NCBI RefSeq assembly: GCF_018614875.1
Contig: NZ_JAGGNW010000002.1
Coordinates: forward strand, 372,001 to 436,000
Length of the DNA stretch: 64,000 nt
Direction: 5' to 3'
Source: Variovorax paradoxus
GTDB lineage: Bacteria > Pseudomonadota > Gammaproteobacteria > Burkholderiales > Burkholderiaceae_C
Part shown: positions 38,279 to 46,322 of the stretch, piece after piece
Numbering within the stretch: position 1 is the first letter of the stretch
Layout: the number at the start of each line of letters is the position of its first letter
Notes under the pieces: generated by a model
Databases searched by the model: none
What the model saw: only the letters and a program-made list of their open reading frames with translations
Told to the model about the DNA's origin: nothing
Program-made: the position numbers and the translations under genes

Positions 38279-39100
38279 TCAACCCTGCAGGCCCTTCCAG
38301 AGCATGTAGGCCGCGAGCAGGTACAGGATGCTCGCGAACACGCGCTTGAGCTTCTTCACCGGTAGGTTGTGCGCCGCCTTCGCGCCCAGCGGCGCGGTGA
38401 GCACGCTGCACACCGCAATGACCGCGAGCGCAGGCAGCCAGATGTAGCCGAACGAGCCGGCCGGAAGGCCCTGCACCGACTGTCCGCTCACCACATAGCC
38501 CAGCACGTTGGCCACCGCAATCGGAAAGCCGAGCGCGGCGCTGGTGGCCACGGCGTTGTGGATGGAGATGTTGCACCACGTCATGAACGGCACGCTGACG
38601 AAGCCGCCGCCCGCGCCGACCAGGCCCGAGATGAAGCCGATGGCGCCGCCCGCCGACAGCTGCCCCGCGGTGCCCGGCATCTGGCGCGTGGGCTCGGGCT
38701 TGCGGTCGAGGAACATCTGCGTGGCGGAGAAGCCCACGAACAGCGCAAAGACGATGGCGAGCACCGTGCCCTTGAGCAGCGCGAACACGCCGAGGCTGCC
38801 CAGCAGGCTGCCGATGACGATGCCGGGCGCGAGGCGCCGCACGATGTCCCAGCGCACCGCGCCGCGCTTGTGATGCGCGCGCACGCTGGACACCGAGGTG
38901 AAGATGATCGTGGCCATCGAGGTGGCAATGGCCATCTTCACGGCAAGATCGGACGCCACCCCGCGGTGTCCCATGATGATCGTGATGAACGGCACCATGA
39001 GCATCCCGCCGCCGATGCCGAGCAGGCCCGCCAGGAAGCCGGTCCCCAGGCCAAGCGCGGCCAGTTCGGCGATCAGGACGGGGTCGAGCAGGGAAGTCAC
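38279..39100 (-). CDS. TauE/SafE-family (TSUP) membrane transporter
   Basis: 273 residues with about eight hydrophobic segments in two repeats. Each repeat has the glycine-rich motif (GLLGIGGGMLMVPF near residue 25, and GLVGAGGGFVSVPFM near 160) typical of the 4-toluene sulfonate uptake permease/TauE-SafE superfamily. Members export or import sulfite, sulfoacetate or related anions; the substrate here is unknown. Same strand as uspA downstream and followed upstream by the 6S RNA terminator. Confidence 0.9.
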   Translation of the reverse strand: MTSLLDPVLIAELAALGLGTGFLAGLLGIGGGMLMVPFITIIMGHRGVASDLAVKMAIATSMATIIFTSVSSVRAHHKRGAVRWDIVRRLAPGIVIGSLLGSLGVFALLKGTVLAIVFALFVGFSATQMFLDRKPEPTRQMPGTAGQLSAGGAIGFISGLVGAGGGFVSVPFMTWCNISIHNAVATSAALGFPIAVANVLGYVVSGQSVQGLPAGSFGYIWLPALAVIAVCSVLTAPLGAKAAHNLPVKKLKRVFASILYLLAAYMLWKGLQG

Positions 39101-39114
39101 GCAGCGGGGCCTTG

Positions 39115-39154
39115 AAAAAAAGCAACGGCCCCGTGCAGTGCATGCAGGGGCCGT
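39115..39154 (-). terminator. Terminator downstream of 6S RNA
   Basis: On the minus strand, ACGGCCCC (39154-39147) pairs with GGGGCCGT (39132-39125) and is followed by TTGCTTTTTTT. A second stop after the 6S RNA U-run, insulating the TSUP gene. Confidence 0.7.
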
Positions 39155-39162
39155 ATGAACGG

Positions 39163-39344
39163 AAAAAAGGTGTCTGCAAGTGGCGCCGAACCCGCATCCT
39201 GAACCAGGGTTCAGGTGGGCGAGGGCAGCAAGACTTCGGGTTCATCTGACGCGAGATGATCACACCCGTCAAGCGATGTACCAAGCCCGGCTCCGGAGAG
39301 CATTGGAACAAGGAAATATTAAGCCCGACGCGCACCGCAGACAG
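39163..39344 (-). ncRNA. ssrS: 6S RNA
   Basis: About 180 nucleotides on the minus strand directly after zapA, the conserved 6S position in beta- and gammaproteobacteria. The 5' segment TGTCTGCGGTGCGC (from 39343) pairs with the 3' segment GCGCCACTTGCAGACA, forming the closing stem. The 3' half has the typical CCACCTGAACCCTGGTTCAGG element, comparable to CACCTTGAACCAAGGGTTCAAGG in E. coli 6S. It ends in a T-run (39168-39163). 6S RNA mimics an open promoter and sequesters sigma-70 RNA polymerase in stationary phase. Ends are approximate. Confidence 0.85.
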
Positions 39345-39349
39345 TTCGG

Positions 39350-39355
39350 ATTTTA
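39350..39355 (-). promoter_or_regulatory. -10 box of 6S RNA
   Basis: TAAAAT on the minus strand, 7 bases before the inferred 6S 5' end. No convincing -35 box was found at 16-18 bases. Confidence 0.45.
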
Positions 39356-39382
39356 CGCCTCACACGAACCGGGCGCTTCCGG

Positions 39383-39730
39383 TCAGAGCAAATGGTCATC
39401 GCCCGCGAGGGCTTGATCGAGTTTCTGAATGAGCTGGGCGGCCCTGGCATCGGCTTCGCCGCCGTCCGCCGCGGCGGACGCGGGAACTGCAGCCACGGGG
39501 ACGGATAGCGGCGCGGCCGCAGCGGCGGCCTGCTGTGCGGCCAGGTCGAAAGCCAGGTTCAGCGAGGCCAGCACCGCGATGCGGTCGCGTGCCTTCACCT
39601 TGCCTGCATCGCGGATCTTGCACATGGCTGCGTCCACGCGATCGACGGCTTCGCGCAATTGCGCCTCGCCGCCGTCGGGGCAGCCGAGCAGATAGCTCTG
39701 GCCCATGATCTGAACTTCAATCTGCTTCAT
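39383..39730 (-). CDS. zapA: ZapA, cell division FtsZ-ring stabiliser
   Basis: 115 residues. The N-terminal MKQIEVQIMGQSYLLGCPDG and the helix with REAVDRVDAAMCKIRDAGKV are conserved in ZapA. An Ala-rich linker (about 65-88) and a C-terminal helix for coiled-coil tetramer formation follow. It binds FtsZ and bundles protofilaments at midcell. Overlaps the upstream ZapB-like gene by four bases and precedes 6S RNA, the usual order. Confidence 0.93.
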   Translation of the reverse strand: MKQIEVQIMGQSYLLGCPDGGEAQLREAVDRVDAAMCKIRDAGKVKARDRIAVLASLNLAFDLAAQQAAAAAAPLSVPVAAVPASAAADGGEADARAAQLIQKLDQALAGDDHLL

Positions 39731-39951
39731 GCGGGGGAATCTTGGGAAGGGGGTTCGGCCGGCAGCCGCTCGAGCAGTGCGTCGAGGCGCGTGCGGGCCG
39801 CGGCAAGCCGCGACTTCAGCGCGTCGCGCTCGCGCGTGAGCGCTTCGACCTGCTCCTGCAGCAGCGCATTGGTGCGCTGCACCTCTTCATGACGCACGAG
39901 CAGGCGTTCCACACGCTCGGCGATCTGGTCGATGGGGCTGGAAGCGGGCAT
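39727..39951 (-). CDS. ZapB-like coiled-coil protein (TIGR02449-like)
   Basis: 74 residues from the ATG at 39949-39951. Nearly all one coiled coil: heptads from IAERVERLLVRHEEV to LDALLERLP, no cysteines, no membrane segment. Small coiled-coil genes of this kind sit directly before zapA in betaproteobacteria and are thought to act in Z-ring organisation. Its stop overlaps the zapA start (ATGA). Function by context. Confidence 0.85.
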   Translation of the reverse strand: MPASSPIDQIAERVERLLVRHEEVQRTNALLQEQVEALTRERDALKSRLAAARTRLDALLERLPAEPPSQDSPA

Positions 39952-40022
39952 GGTTGGCGATTGTAGTTTCCCGGCGAACCACGGACGGCGCAACTTTTGG
40001 CTTACTGTGCCGGCGCAGGCCA

Positions 40023-40028
40023 TAGAAT
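40023..40028 (+). promoter_or_regulatory. -10 box of the btuB/cobalamin operon
   Basis: TAGAAT, placing transcription start at about 40035, right where the riboswitch begins. The -35 region (TTGGCT/GGCTTA) is poor or has unusual spacing. Confidence 0.4.
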
Positions 40029-40032
40029 CCTG

Positions 40033-40256
40033 CCCGTTGGTGCCTGCGGCGTGGTTCACACGCCGCGGTTCAACGGGAAGCAGGAGTGAACGCCCCCCGG
40101 AAACGGGACACGGCCGAAGCCGCCTGCGCTGCCCCCGCAACGGTCAAGCAGTCGACGCCGCAAGCGTCAACCTCATCCATCAAGCCACTGGGTGCCCTGA
40201 AACAGGCACCTGGGAAGGCGGTGAGGCCGCACTGCCAGCCCGGATACCGGCCAACG
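40033..40256 (+). promoter_or_regulatory. Cobalamin riboswitch
   Basis: All landmarks of the AdoCbl riboswitch appear in order: 5' GGTGCCTGCGG, GGTTCAACGGGAAGCAGGAGTGA-like element near 40070, CTGCCCCCGCAACGG (40129-40143), GCCACTGGG near 40185, CACCTGGGAAGGC, and a full B12 box AGCCCGGATACCGGCC (40237-40252). It precedes btuB and a whole cobalamin uptake/salvage operon, which it should switch off when adenosylcobalamin is bound. The expression platform lies in 40257-40370, where no clear terminator was seen, so translational control is more likely. Confidence 0.95.
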
Positions 40257-40370
40257 AGGCGGCTGCCGCATGCGCGATCGATATCCATTCGACGACGCAC
40301 GACGCAGCCATTGCGCCCAAACGCTGGCGGGGAGGCCGGCGACGGGCATAGACGTTCGTTCGGTCCATTC

Positions 40371-42314
40371 ATGATTTCCTGTGGTTCCCTTTCCCTCGGC
40401 GGCGTTCCTGCGCGCCGTCGCCGCCTTGCCTGCCTGCCGCTCGCGCTGGCCTCCGCCTTCGGCGGCATTGCGCTGGTCCAACTGCCCTTGACGGCGCATG
40501 CCCAGCAAAATGCGCCCGCGCTCGGCGAGACCGTGGTCACGGCCAACCGCACGCCGCAGCCCCTGTCGGACCTGGTGGGCGACGTGTCCGTGGTCGACCG
40601 CCAGACCATCGAGCGCAGCGGTGCGGTCGGCGTGGCCGACGTGCTGGCGCGCCTGCCCGGCATCGAGATCACGCGCAACGGCGGCGTGGGCAACACCACC
40701 AGCCTGTACATCCGTGGCGCGGAGACGCGCTTCACGGCCGTCTACGTCGACGGCGTGCGCGTCGATTCGCAATCGACCGGCGGTGCCGGCTGGGAAAGCA
40801 TTCCCCTCTCGCAGATCGACCGCATCGAAGTGCTGCGCGGCCCGGCCGCCGCTGTGTACGGCTCCGATGCCGTGGGCGGCGTGATCCAGCTCTTCACGAA
40901 GCGTGGCGAAGAGGGCGTGGCACCTTACGCGGGCATCGGCTTCGGCAGCCATGGCCTGCGCAAGGCCGAGGCGGGCGTGAGCGGGAAGTCGGGCGATTTC
41001 GACTACTCGCTGGGCGTCGCGCACGAGGAAAGCCGGGGCTTCAACGTGCTGCCGATGGACAAGCGCACGCCCTCGAAAGACGGCTTCACGAGCCCCGACC
41101 GCGACGGCTACCGCAGCAATGCCGGCAACCTGCGCTTGGGCTATCAGCTCGCCCCGAACCAGCGGCTCGAAGCCACGCTGCTGTACAGCGACATGGACGC
41201 CGGCTACGACGCGCCGGTCAGCTTCAGGACCCGGCCGCCGATCCTGTTCAGGAACGACATCTCGAGCAACACGCTGCGCACGGCCGGGCTTTCCTGGTCG
41301 GCCAAGTGGAACGACATCTACAGCACGCGCGTTCAGGTCACCGATTCGCAGTCGGTCTACAAGACCCAGCCTTCGTTCTACCGCACCGAGACGAACCTGC
41401 GCGGCTACCTGTTCCAGAACGAATTCCGCTTCGGTCCGCACCTGGTGACGGCCACCCTCGAGCGCCGCGAAGACGCGCTCGAGAACGCGCCCACCACCAG
41501 CAGCGGCCTGCTCTCGAGCAAGCGCTCGCAGGATGCGGTCTCGCTCGGCTACGGCTTCGTGCAGGGCGCGCATTCGCTGCAGCTGCACGTGCGCCATGAC
41601 GACGACAGCGAGTTCGGCGGCAAGACCACCGGCAGTGCGGCCTACGGCTACGCGATCACGCCCAGGCTGCGCGCCACCGTGTCGGCCGGCACGGCCTTCC
41701 GCGCACCCACGCTGTATCAGCGCTTCAGCGAATACGGCGTGGCAAGCCTCAAGCCTGAGTCGGGCCGCAACGTCGAGCTCGGCCTGCAGTACACCGACGG
41801 CGGCACGCATGCGGGCATCGTCGTCTACCAGAACCGCGTCAATAACCTGATCGTGTTCGACGGTTCGGCCACCAACTGCAGCTCCGGCTTCGGCTGCTAT
41901 GCCAGCACAGCGCGTGCCCGCTACCAGGGCGTGACGCTGTCGGGCGGGCACCGCATCGGCGACGTGACCTTGCGCGCATCGGCCGACTTCCAGGACCCGC
42001 GCGACCTGGACACCGACCACCTGCTCGCACGCCGCGCGCGCCGCCATGGCACGCTGGGGGCCGACTGGCGCATTGCCGGCTGGACGCTCGGCGCCGAGCT
42101 ACAGTCGTCGAGCAAGCGCTTCGACGACGCGGCCAACACCCGCACGCTGGGCGGCTATACCGTGCTGAACCTCGTGGCCAGCACGCAGATCACGCGCGAC
42201 CTCGGCCTGGTGGCCCGCGTGGACAATGTGGGCGACAAGGACTACACGCTTGCACGCGGCTACGCCACCGGCGGCCGCAACGCTTACATCGGCCTGAAGT
42301 GGACACCGCAATAA
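40371..42314 (+). CDS. btuB: BtuB-type TonB-dependent cobalamin receptor
   Basis: 647 residues from the ATG at 40371. Long signal peptide with RRRR and cleavage after AHA; then a TonB box region (GETVVTANRTPQPLSDL), plug domain (IERSGAVGVADVLARLPGI, VLRGPAAAVYGSDAVGG), and a 22-strand barrel ending in aromatic-rich strands. The riboswitch in its leader identifies the ligand as vitamin B12 or other corrinoids. It imports them across the outer membrane with TonB energy. Earlier in-frame starts lie within the riboswitch. The Shine-Dalgarno is weak. Confidence 0.95.
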   Translation: MISCGSLSLGGVPARRRRLACLPLALASAFGGIALVQLPLTAHAQQNAPALGETVVTANRTPQPLSDLVGDVSVVDRQTIERSGAVGVADVLARLPGIEITRNGGVGNTTSLYIRGAETRFTAVYVDGVRVDSQSTGGAGWESIPLSQIDRIEVLRGPAAAVYGSDAVGGVIQLFTKRGEEGVAPYAGIGFGSHGLRKAEAGVSGKSGDFDYSLGVAHEESRGFNVLPMDKRTPSKDGFTSPDRDGYRSNAGNLRLGYQLAPNQRLEATLLYSDMDAGYDAPVSFRTRPPILFRNDISSNTLRTAGLSWSAKWNDIYSTRVQVTDSQSVYKTQPSFYRTETNLRGYLFQNEFRFGPHLVTATLERREDALENAPTTSSGLLSSKRSQDAVSLGYGFVQGAHSLQLHVRHDDDSEFGGKTTGSAAYGYAITPRLRATVSAGTAFRAPTLYQRFSEYGVASLKPESGRNVELGLQYTDGGTHAGIVVYQNRVNNLIVFDGSATNCSSGFGCYASTARARYQGVTLSGGHRIGDVTLRASADFQDPRDLDTDHLLARRARRHGTLGADWRIAGWTLGAELQSSSKRFDDAANTRTLGGYTVLNLVASTQITRDLGLVARVDNVGDKDYTLARGYATGGRNAYIGLKWTPQ

Positions 42315-42460
42315 GCCAGCCCGACGCCAACAGCGAATCGATCGCTGCGCACGCCTGCGCCGCCGTGCTGGTGGCGGCGCCGGCTTCGGGGCAGGGCAAG
42401 ACCACGGTCACGGCCGCGCTGGAACGCGAAACCCTGGAGCCGGATGCGCATGCCCGTTGA
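42311..42460 (+). pseudogene. Relic of cobB/cbiA (cobyrinate a,c-diamide synthase)
   Basis: In the gap between btuB and cobU, the frame starting at 42311 encodes CAAVLVAAPASGQGKTTV (42356-42409) followed by TAALERETLEPDAHAR and a stop at 42458. The P-loop segment is the diagnostic N-terminus of CobB/CbiA, normally about 430 residues. Here the similarity breaks after TAAL, as if an in-frame deletion removed nearly the whole gene. No ATG is present (GTG at 42365 only). The tail overlaps the cobU start region. Most likely a deletion scar; a functional 30-residue peptide is unlikely. Confidence 0.7.
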
Positions 42461-43028
42461 GCACGAATTCATCCTCGGCGGCCAGAAAAGCGGCAAGTCG
42501 CGCCGCGCCGAACAGCGCGCCGTCGAATGGCTGGCCGAAGCGCCCGCAACGCGGCGCGCGGTGCTGATTGCCACCGCCCAGGCGCATGACGACGAGATGC
42601 AGGAGCGCATCGTGCGCCATCAGGCCGACCGCGCCCGGCGCGTGCCCGCGATGCGAACCGTGGAGGAACCGGTCGAGCTGGCGCGCGCCATCGTCACCCA
42701 GAGTTCGCCCGAGACGCTGGTGGTGGTCGACTGCCTCACGCTCTGGCTCACCAACCTGCTGATGCCGCTGCGCACGGAGGCCGCGCGGCCGGTCTCGCGC
42801 ACGCCCGCGGCGCATGCCGCCATGCTGCTGGTTGCGCTGCGCGAGGCGCGCGGGCCGGTGGTGCTGGTCGGCAACGAGATCGGGCTGGGCGTGATTCCGC
42901 TCGGCCGCGAAACGCGTGCCTTCGTCGATGCGCTGGGCCGCATGAACCAGGACGTGGCGGCCGCTTGCGACCGCGTCACGCTGATGGCGGCCGGGTTGCC
43001 GCTGACGCTGAAGGCACCCGCCGCATGA
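42450..43028 (+). CDS. cobU: Adenosylcobinamide kinase / adenosylcobinamide-phosphate guanylyltransferase
   Basis: 192 residues from the ATG at 42450 (MPVEHEFILGGQKSGKS); an ATG two codons earlier is too close to the GGAG ribosome-binding site. P-loop GGQKSGKS (10-17), RIVRHQADR with the histidine that carries GMP in CobU enzymes, and VVVDCLTLWLTNLL Walker B region. It phosphorylates adenosylcobinamide and adds GMP in the nucleotide-loop assembly. Its stop overlaps the btuF start. Confidence 0.95.
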   Translation: MPVEHEFILGGQKSGKSRRAEQRAVEWLAEAPATRRAVLIATAQAHDDEMQERIVRHQADRARRVPAMRTVEEPVELARAIVTQSSPETLVVVDCLTLWLTNLLMPLRTEAARPVSRTPAAHAAMLLVALREARGPVVLVGNEIGLGVIPLGRETRAFVDALGRMNQDVAAACDRVTLMAAGLPLTLKAPAA

Positions 43029-43894
43029 CAAGACACTGGATTCGATCTTTTTCCGCCGCTCTTGGCCTCGGCCTCTTCGCGCTGGCCGCGCAGGCCCTCG
43101 ATGTGGTCGACGAGCGCGGCCTGACGGTGAGCCTGCCGCAGCCGCCGCAGCGCATCGTTACGCTGCTGCCGTCGCTGACCGAAGGGGTCTGCGCGCTGGG
43201 CGCGTGTTCCCGGCTGGTGGGCGTCGACAACTATTCCAACTCGCCGAGTGCGGTGCGCGCCTTGCCGCAACTGGGCGGCGGGCTCGACCCCAACGTCGAA
43301 GCCATCGTGGCGCTGCGGCCCGATGCGGTGCTGCTCGCCAAGTCGTCGCGCATGACGCAGCGGCTCGAGGCACTGGGCCTCAAGGTGCTGGTGCTCGAAC
43401 CCAAGAGCCATGCCGACGTGCGGCGCGTGCTCGACAAGCTCGACCAGGTGCTCGGCACCCACGAGGCCCCGAACATCTGGCGCGCGATCGATGCCGGCGT
43501 GTCGGCCGCGGCCGAGTCGCTGCCGGCCAGTGCGAAGGGCCAGCGGGTCTACTTCGAGGTCAACAGCGCGCCCTATGCGGCCGGCGAGTCGTCGTTCATC
43601 GGCGAGACGCTCACTCGCTTGGGCATGAAGAACATCGTGCCGGCTTCGCTCGGACCCTTTCCCAAGCTCAACCCCGAATACGTGGTGCGTGCCAATCCCG
43701 ATCTCATCATGGTCAGCGTGCGCAGCGCGGCGGGCATGGAGCAGCGCCCGGGCTGGAGCGGCATCCGCGCGGTGCGCGAAGGGCGCATCTGCCGCTTCGA
43801 CGCCGCGCAGTCGGACGTGCTGGTGCGCCCCGGCCCGCGCATGGACGAGGCCGCCAGGCTGATGGCCCGCTGCATCGCGGAGAAGGCCGGTTGA
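43025..43894 (+). CDS. btuF: BtuF-like cobalamin-binding periplasmic protein
   Basis: 289 residues from the ATG at 43025 (ATGA overlap with cobU). Sec signal peptide MTRHWIRSFSAALGLGLFALAAQA. Class III (helical backbone) binding protein features: PQRIVTLLPSLTEGVCALG, LGGGLDPNVEAIVALRPDAVLL, and GPRMDEAARLMARC at the end. The operon context with btuC and btuD and the upstream riboswitch identify it as the vitamin B12 binding protein rather than an iron-siderophore one. Confidence 0.92.
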   Translation: MTRHWIRSFSAALGLGLFALAAQALDVVDERGLTVSLPQPPQRIVTLLPSLTEGVCALGACSRLVGVDNYSNSPSAVRALPQLGGGLDPNVEAIVALRPDAVLLAKSSRMTQRLEALGLKVLVLEPKSHADVRRVLDKLDQVLGTHEAPNIWRAIDAGVSAAAESLPASAKGQRVYFEVNSAPYAAGESSFIGETLTRLGMKNIVPASLGPFPKLNPEYVVRANPDLIMVSVRSAAGMEQRPGWSGIRAVREGRICRFDAAQSDVLVRPGPRMDEAARLMARCIAEKAG

Positions 43895-43908
43895 GCCGCA
43901 GCGACTTC

Positions 43909-44919
43909 ATGCACACACACCACATGCGCCGCGTCTGGCTCTTCGGCATTGCCTTGCTGGCTCTGGGCGGCGCGCTGGCGCTGTTGGGACTGGGCATCGG
44001 CAGCACCGGCTTCGAAAGCCTGCTGGCGGCGCGGCACGATTCCGTGGCGCTGCGGATCGTCTGGGACATCCGCTTGCCGCGCACGCTGGGCGCATGGCTC
44101 GCGGGCGCATTGCTCGGGCTGGCGGGCTCGGTGGCCCAGGGCCTGTTTCGCAACCCGCTGGCCGATCCCTATCTGCTCGGCAGCGCCTCGGGTGCCTCGC
44201 TCGGCGTGGCGGTGGCGCTGCTGCTGTTCGGCGGCTCGGCCGCCAGCACGCAATGGGCGATGCGCCTGGGGCTCACCGGTGCGGCCTTCGTGGGGGCGGT
44301 GCTCGCGGTGATGCTTACGCTGGTGCTGGCGCGCGGGGTGCAGCAGACGCTGCGGCTGCTGCTCGCCGGCGTGATCGTCGGCGTGGTGCTCGGCGCCGCC
44401 AAGGACCTGATCACCATCGCCTCGGCCGACATCCTGCAAGCGATCCAGGGCTTCATCCTCGGCAGCACCGGCCTGGTCGGCTGGAGCGCGTGCGCGGTGA
44501 TGGCTGCGGTCGGCGCGGTGTGCCTGCTGCTGGGCTGGGCGCTCGCGCCGGTGCTCGACGGCCTGGCGCTCGGAGAAGCCACGGCCCGCAGCCTGGGCCT
44601 GCCGCTGGGCGCGATGCGCGCCGCGCTGGTGGTGGTGCTGGCGCTCGCGACCGGCGCGGCCGTGGCGCAAACCGGCCTGATCGCCTTCGTGGGGCTGGCC
44701 GCGCCGCACCTCGTGCGTTCCGTGGTCAAGACCACGCATGCCGGGCTGATCGTGCTGTCGGCGGCCATGGGCGGCCTGTTGCTGATGGCGGCCGACCTGC
44801 TGGCGCGCTGGCTCATCGCGCCGCAGGAACTGCCCGTGGGCGTGCTCACGGCCGTGCTCGGCGGCAGCTACCTGCTGTGGCTGATGCACAGGCGCAGCGC
44901 GCGAGGCGGCGTGGCATGA
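43909..44919 (+). CDS. btuC: BtuC-like cobalamin ABC transporter permease
   Basis: 336 residues from the ATG at 43909; ATG at 43924 (MRRVWLFG) is also possible. About ten hydrophobic helices of the FecCD/BtuC family. Signatures: RLPRTLGAWLAGALLGLAGSVAQGLFRNPLADPYLLG-type N-terminal half (from about residue 46), and the cytoplasmic coupling region GLIAFVGLAAPHLVRSV. It forms the inner-membrane channel with the BtuD-like ATPase encoded next. Confidence 0.93.
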   Translation: MHTHHMRRVWLFGIALLALGGALALLGLGIGSTGFESLLAARHDSVALRIVWDIRLPRTLGAWLAGALLGLAGSVAQGLFRNPLADPYLLGSASGASLGVAVALLLFGGSAASTQWAMRLGLTGAAFVGAVLAVMLTLVLARGVQQTLRLLLAGVIVGVVLGAAKDLITIASADILQAIQGFILGSTGLVGWSACAVMAAVGAVCLLLGWALAPVLDGLALGEATARSLGLPLGAMRAALVVVLALATGAAVAQTGLIAFVGLAAPHLVRSVVKTTHAGLIVLSAAMGGLLLMAADLLARWLIAPQELPVGVLTAVLGGSYLLWLMHRRSARGGVA

Positions 44920-44941
44920 GCGCAGCGCCAAGGGTGCATCA

Positions 44942-45724
44942 ATGATTCGCAATGTTCCGGCGCTGGAAGCCCGCGGCCTGAGCGCCACGCTCGGCAACAC
45001 CGAGGTACTGCACGGCATCGACCTGAAGCTCGGTGCCGCGCGCTGGACCAGCGTGGTCGGGCCGAACGGCGCGGGCAAGTCGACCCTGCTCAAGGCGCTT
45101 GCGGGCCTGCTCGCGCACCGCGGCGAAGTCTTTCTTTTCGGCGAAGCATCGGCCAAGGTGCCGGGCCGCATTCGCGCGCAGCGCCTTTCGTGGCTGGGCC
45201 AGAGCGGCGCGGCGGGCGAGGGCAACGCCGACGACCTGATGGTCTACGACATCGCCATGCTCGGCCGCCTGCCGCACCAGCGCTGGCTTGCGGCACCGAG
45301 CACGGCCGACCGCGAGGCGGTGGAGCGCGCGCTGCGCAGCACCCAGGCCTGGGAATGGCGCGAGCGGCCGCTGGGCCAGCTCTCGGGTGGCGAACGCCAG
45401 CGCGTGCTGCTGGCGCGCGCGCTCGCGGTCGAGGCCGAGCTGCTGCTGATGGACGAGCCGCTCGCCAACCTCGACCCTCCGCACCAGGCCGACTGGATGC
45501 AGACCACCCGCGCGCTGGTGGCCCAGGGCCGCACCGTGGTCAGCGTGCTGCATGAACTCCCGATGGCGCTGGCCGCCGACGAACTGGTGGTGATGAACCA
45601 TGGCCGCGTGGTGCATCACGGCGGCAGCAGCGACCCGGCCACCCACGCCGCGCTCGAACAGGTGTTCGACCATCGCATCCGCGTGCACCGCGTGGCCGAC
45701 CAGTGGATCGCGCTGCCGAACTGA
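44942..45724 (+). CDS. btuD: BtuD-like cobalamin ABC transporter ATPase
   Basis: 260 residues. Walker [10 protein letters not shown] (40-48), Q-loop LGQSG, signature LSGGERQRV, Walker [13 protein letters not shown] and H-loop VLHEL, all intact. The nucleotide-binding subunit that powers BtuC/BtuF import. Starts 22 bases after btuC. An ATG closer to the btuC stop is out of frame. Confidence 0.94.
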   Translation: MIRNVPALEARGLSATLGNTEVLHGIDLKLGAARWTSVVGPNGAGKSTLLKALAGLLAHRGEVFLFGEASAKVPGRIRAQRLSWLGQSGAAGEGNADDLMVYDIAMLGRLPHQRWLAAPSTADREAVERALRSTQAWEWRERPLGQLSGGERQRVLLARALAVEAELLLMDEPLANLDPPHQADWMQTTRALVAQGRTVVSVLHELPMALAADELVVMNHGRVVHHGGSSDPATHAALEQVFDHRIRVHRVADQWIALPN

Positions 45725-45749
45725 CCCACATCAACACAGGGCCCGCATC

Positions 45750-46319
45750 ATGCAAATCGAAACTCCCCCCGGCGAGAAGCCGTACGAGAAGGCCGAAGGC
45801 GAACGCCGCGGCATCGTCATCGTCAACACCGGCGACGGCAAGGGCAAGAGCACCGCGGCCTTCGGCCTGGCGCTGCGCGCGCACGGCCGCGGCAAGGCGG
45901 TGAAGATCTACCAGTTCATGAAAGTGCCATCGGCGCGCTTCGGCGAGCACCGCATGTTCGAGCAGATCGGCATTCCGATCGAAGGCCTGGGCGACGGCTT
46001 CAGCTGGAAGAGCCAGGACCTCGAACGCTCCGGCCAGCTGGCGCGCGACGGCTGGGAAAAAGCCAGGGCGGCCATTCTTTCCGGCGAGTTCTTCCTGGTG
46101 GTGCTGGACGAGATCACCTATCCGCTGATTTACGGCTGGCTGCCGCTCGAAGGCGTGCTCGAAACGCTGCGCGCGCGGCCGAAGCATGTGCACGTGGTGC
46201 TCACCGGCCGGCGCTGCCCGTCCGAGATCGTCGAGCTGGCCGACACCGTGACCGACATGGCCATGGTCAAGCATGCCTTCAAGGCCGGCATTCCCGCGCA
46301 GCGCGGCATCGAGGACTGA
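45750..46319 (+). CDS. cobO: Cob(I)yrinic acid a,c-diamide adenosyltransferase
   Basis: 189 residues from the ATG at 45750. P-loop [19 protein letters not shown] (26-44) of the CobO/BtuR/CobA family, then KIYQFMK and [14 protein letters not shown]. It transfers the 5'-deoxyadenosyl group of ATP to cob(I)alamin or cobinamide, which makes imported cobinamide a substrate for CobU. In the operon between btuD and cbiB. Confidence 0.95.
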   Translation: MQIETPPGEKPYEKAEGERRGIVIVNTGDGKGKSTAAFGLALRAHGRGKAVKIYQFMKVPSARFGEHRMFEQIGIPIEGLGDGFSWKSQDLERSGQLARDGWEKARAAILSGEFFLVVLDEITYPLIYGWLPLEGVLETLRARPKHVHVVLTGRRCPSEIVELADTVTDMAMVKHAFKAGIPAQRGIED

Positions 46320-46322
46320 GCT

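Noticed and set aside
40086-40370. Open frame extending btuB upstream through the riboswitch
   Set aside because: The region is the cobalamin riboswitch, with conserved RNA elements and no signal-peptide logic. The real start is the ATG before the signal peptide at 40371.
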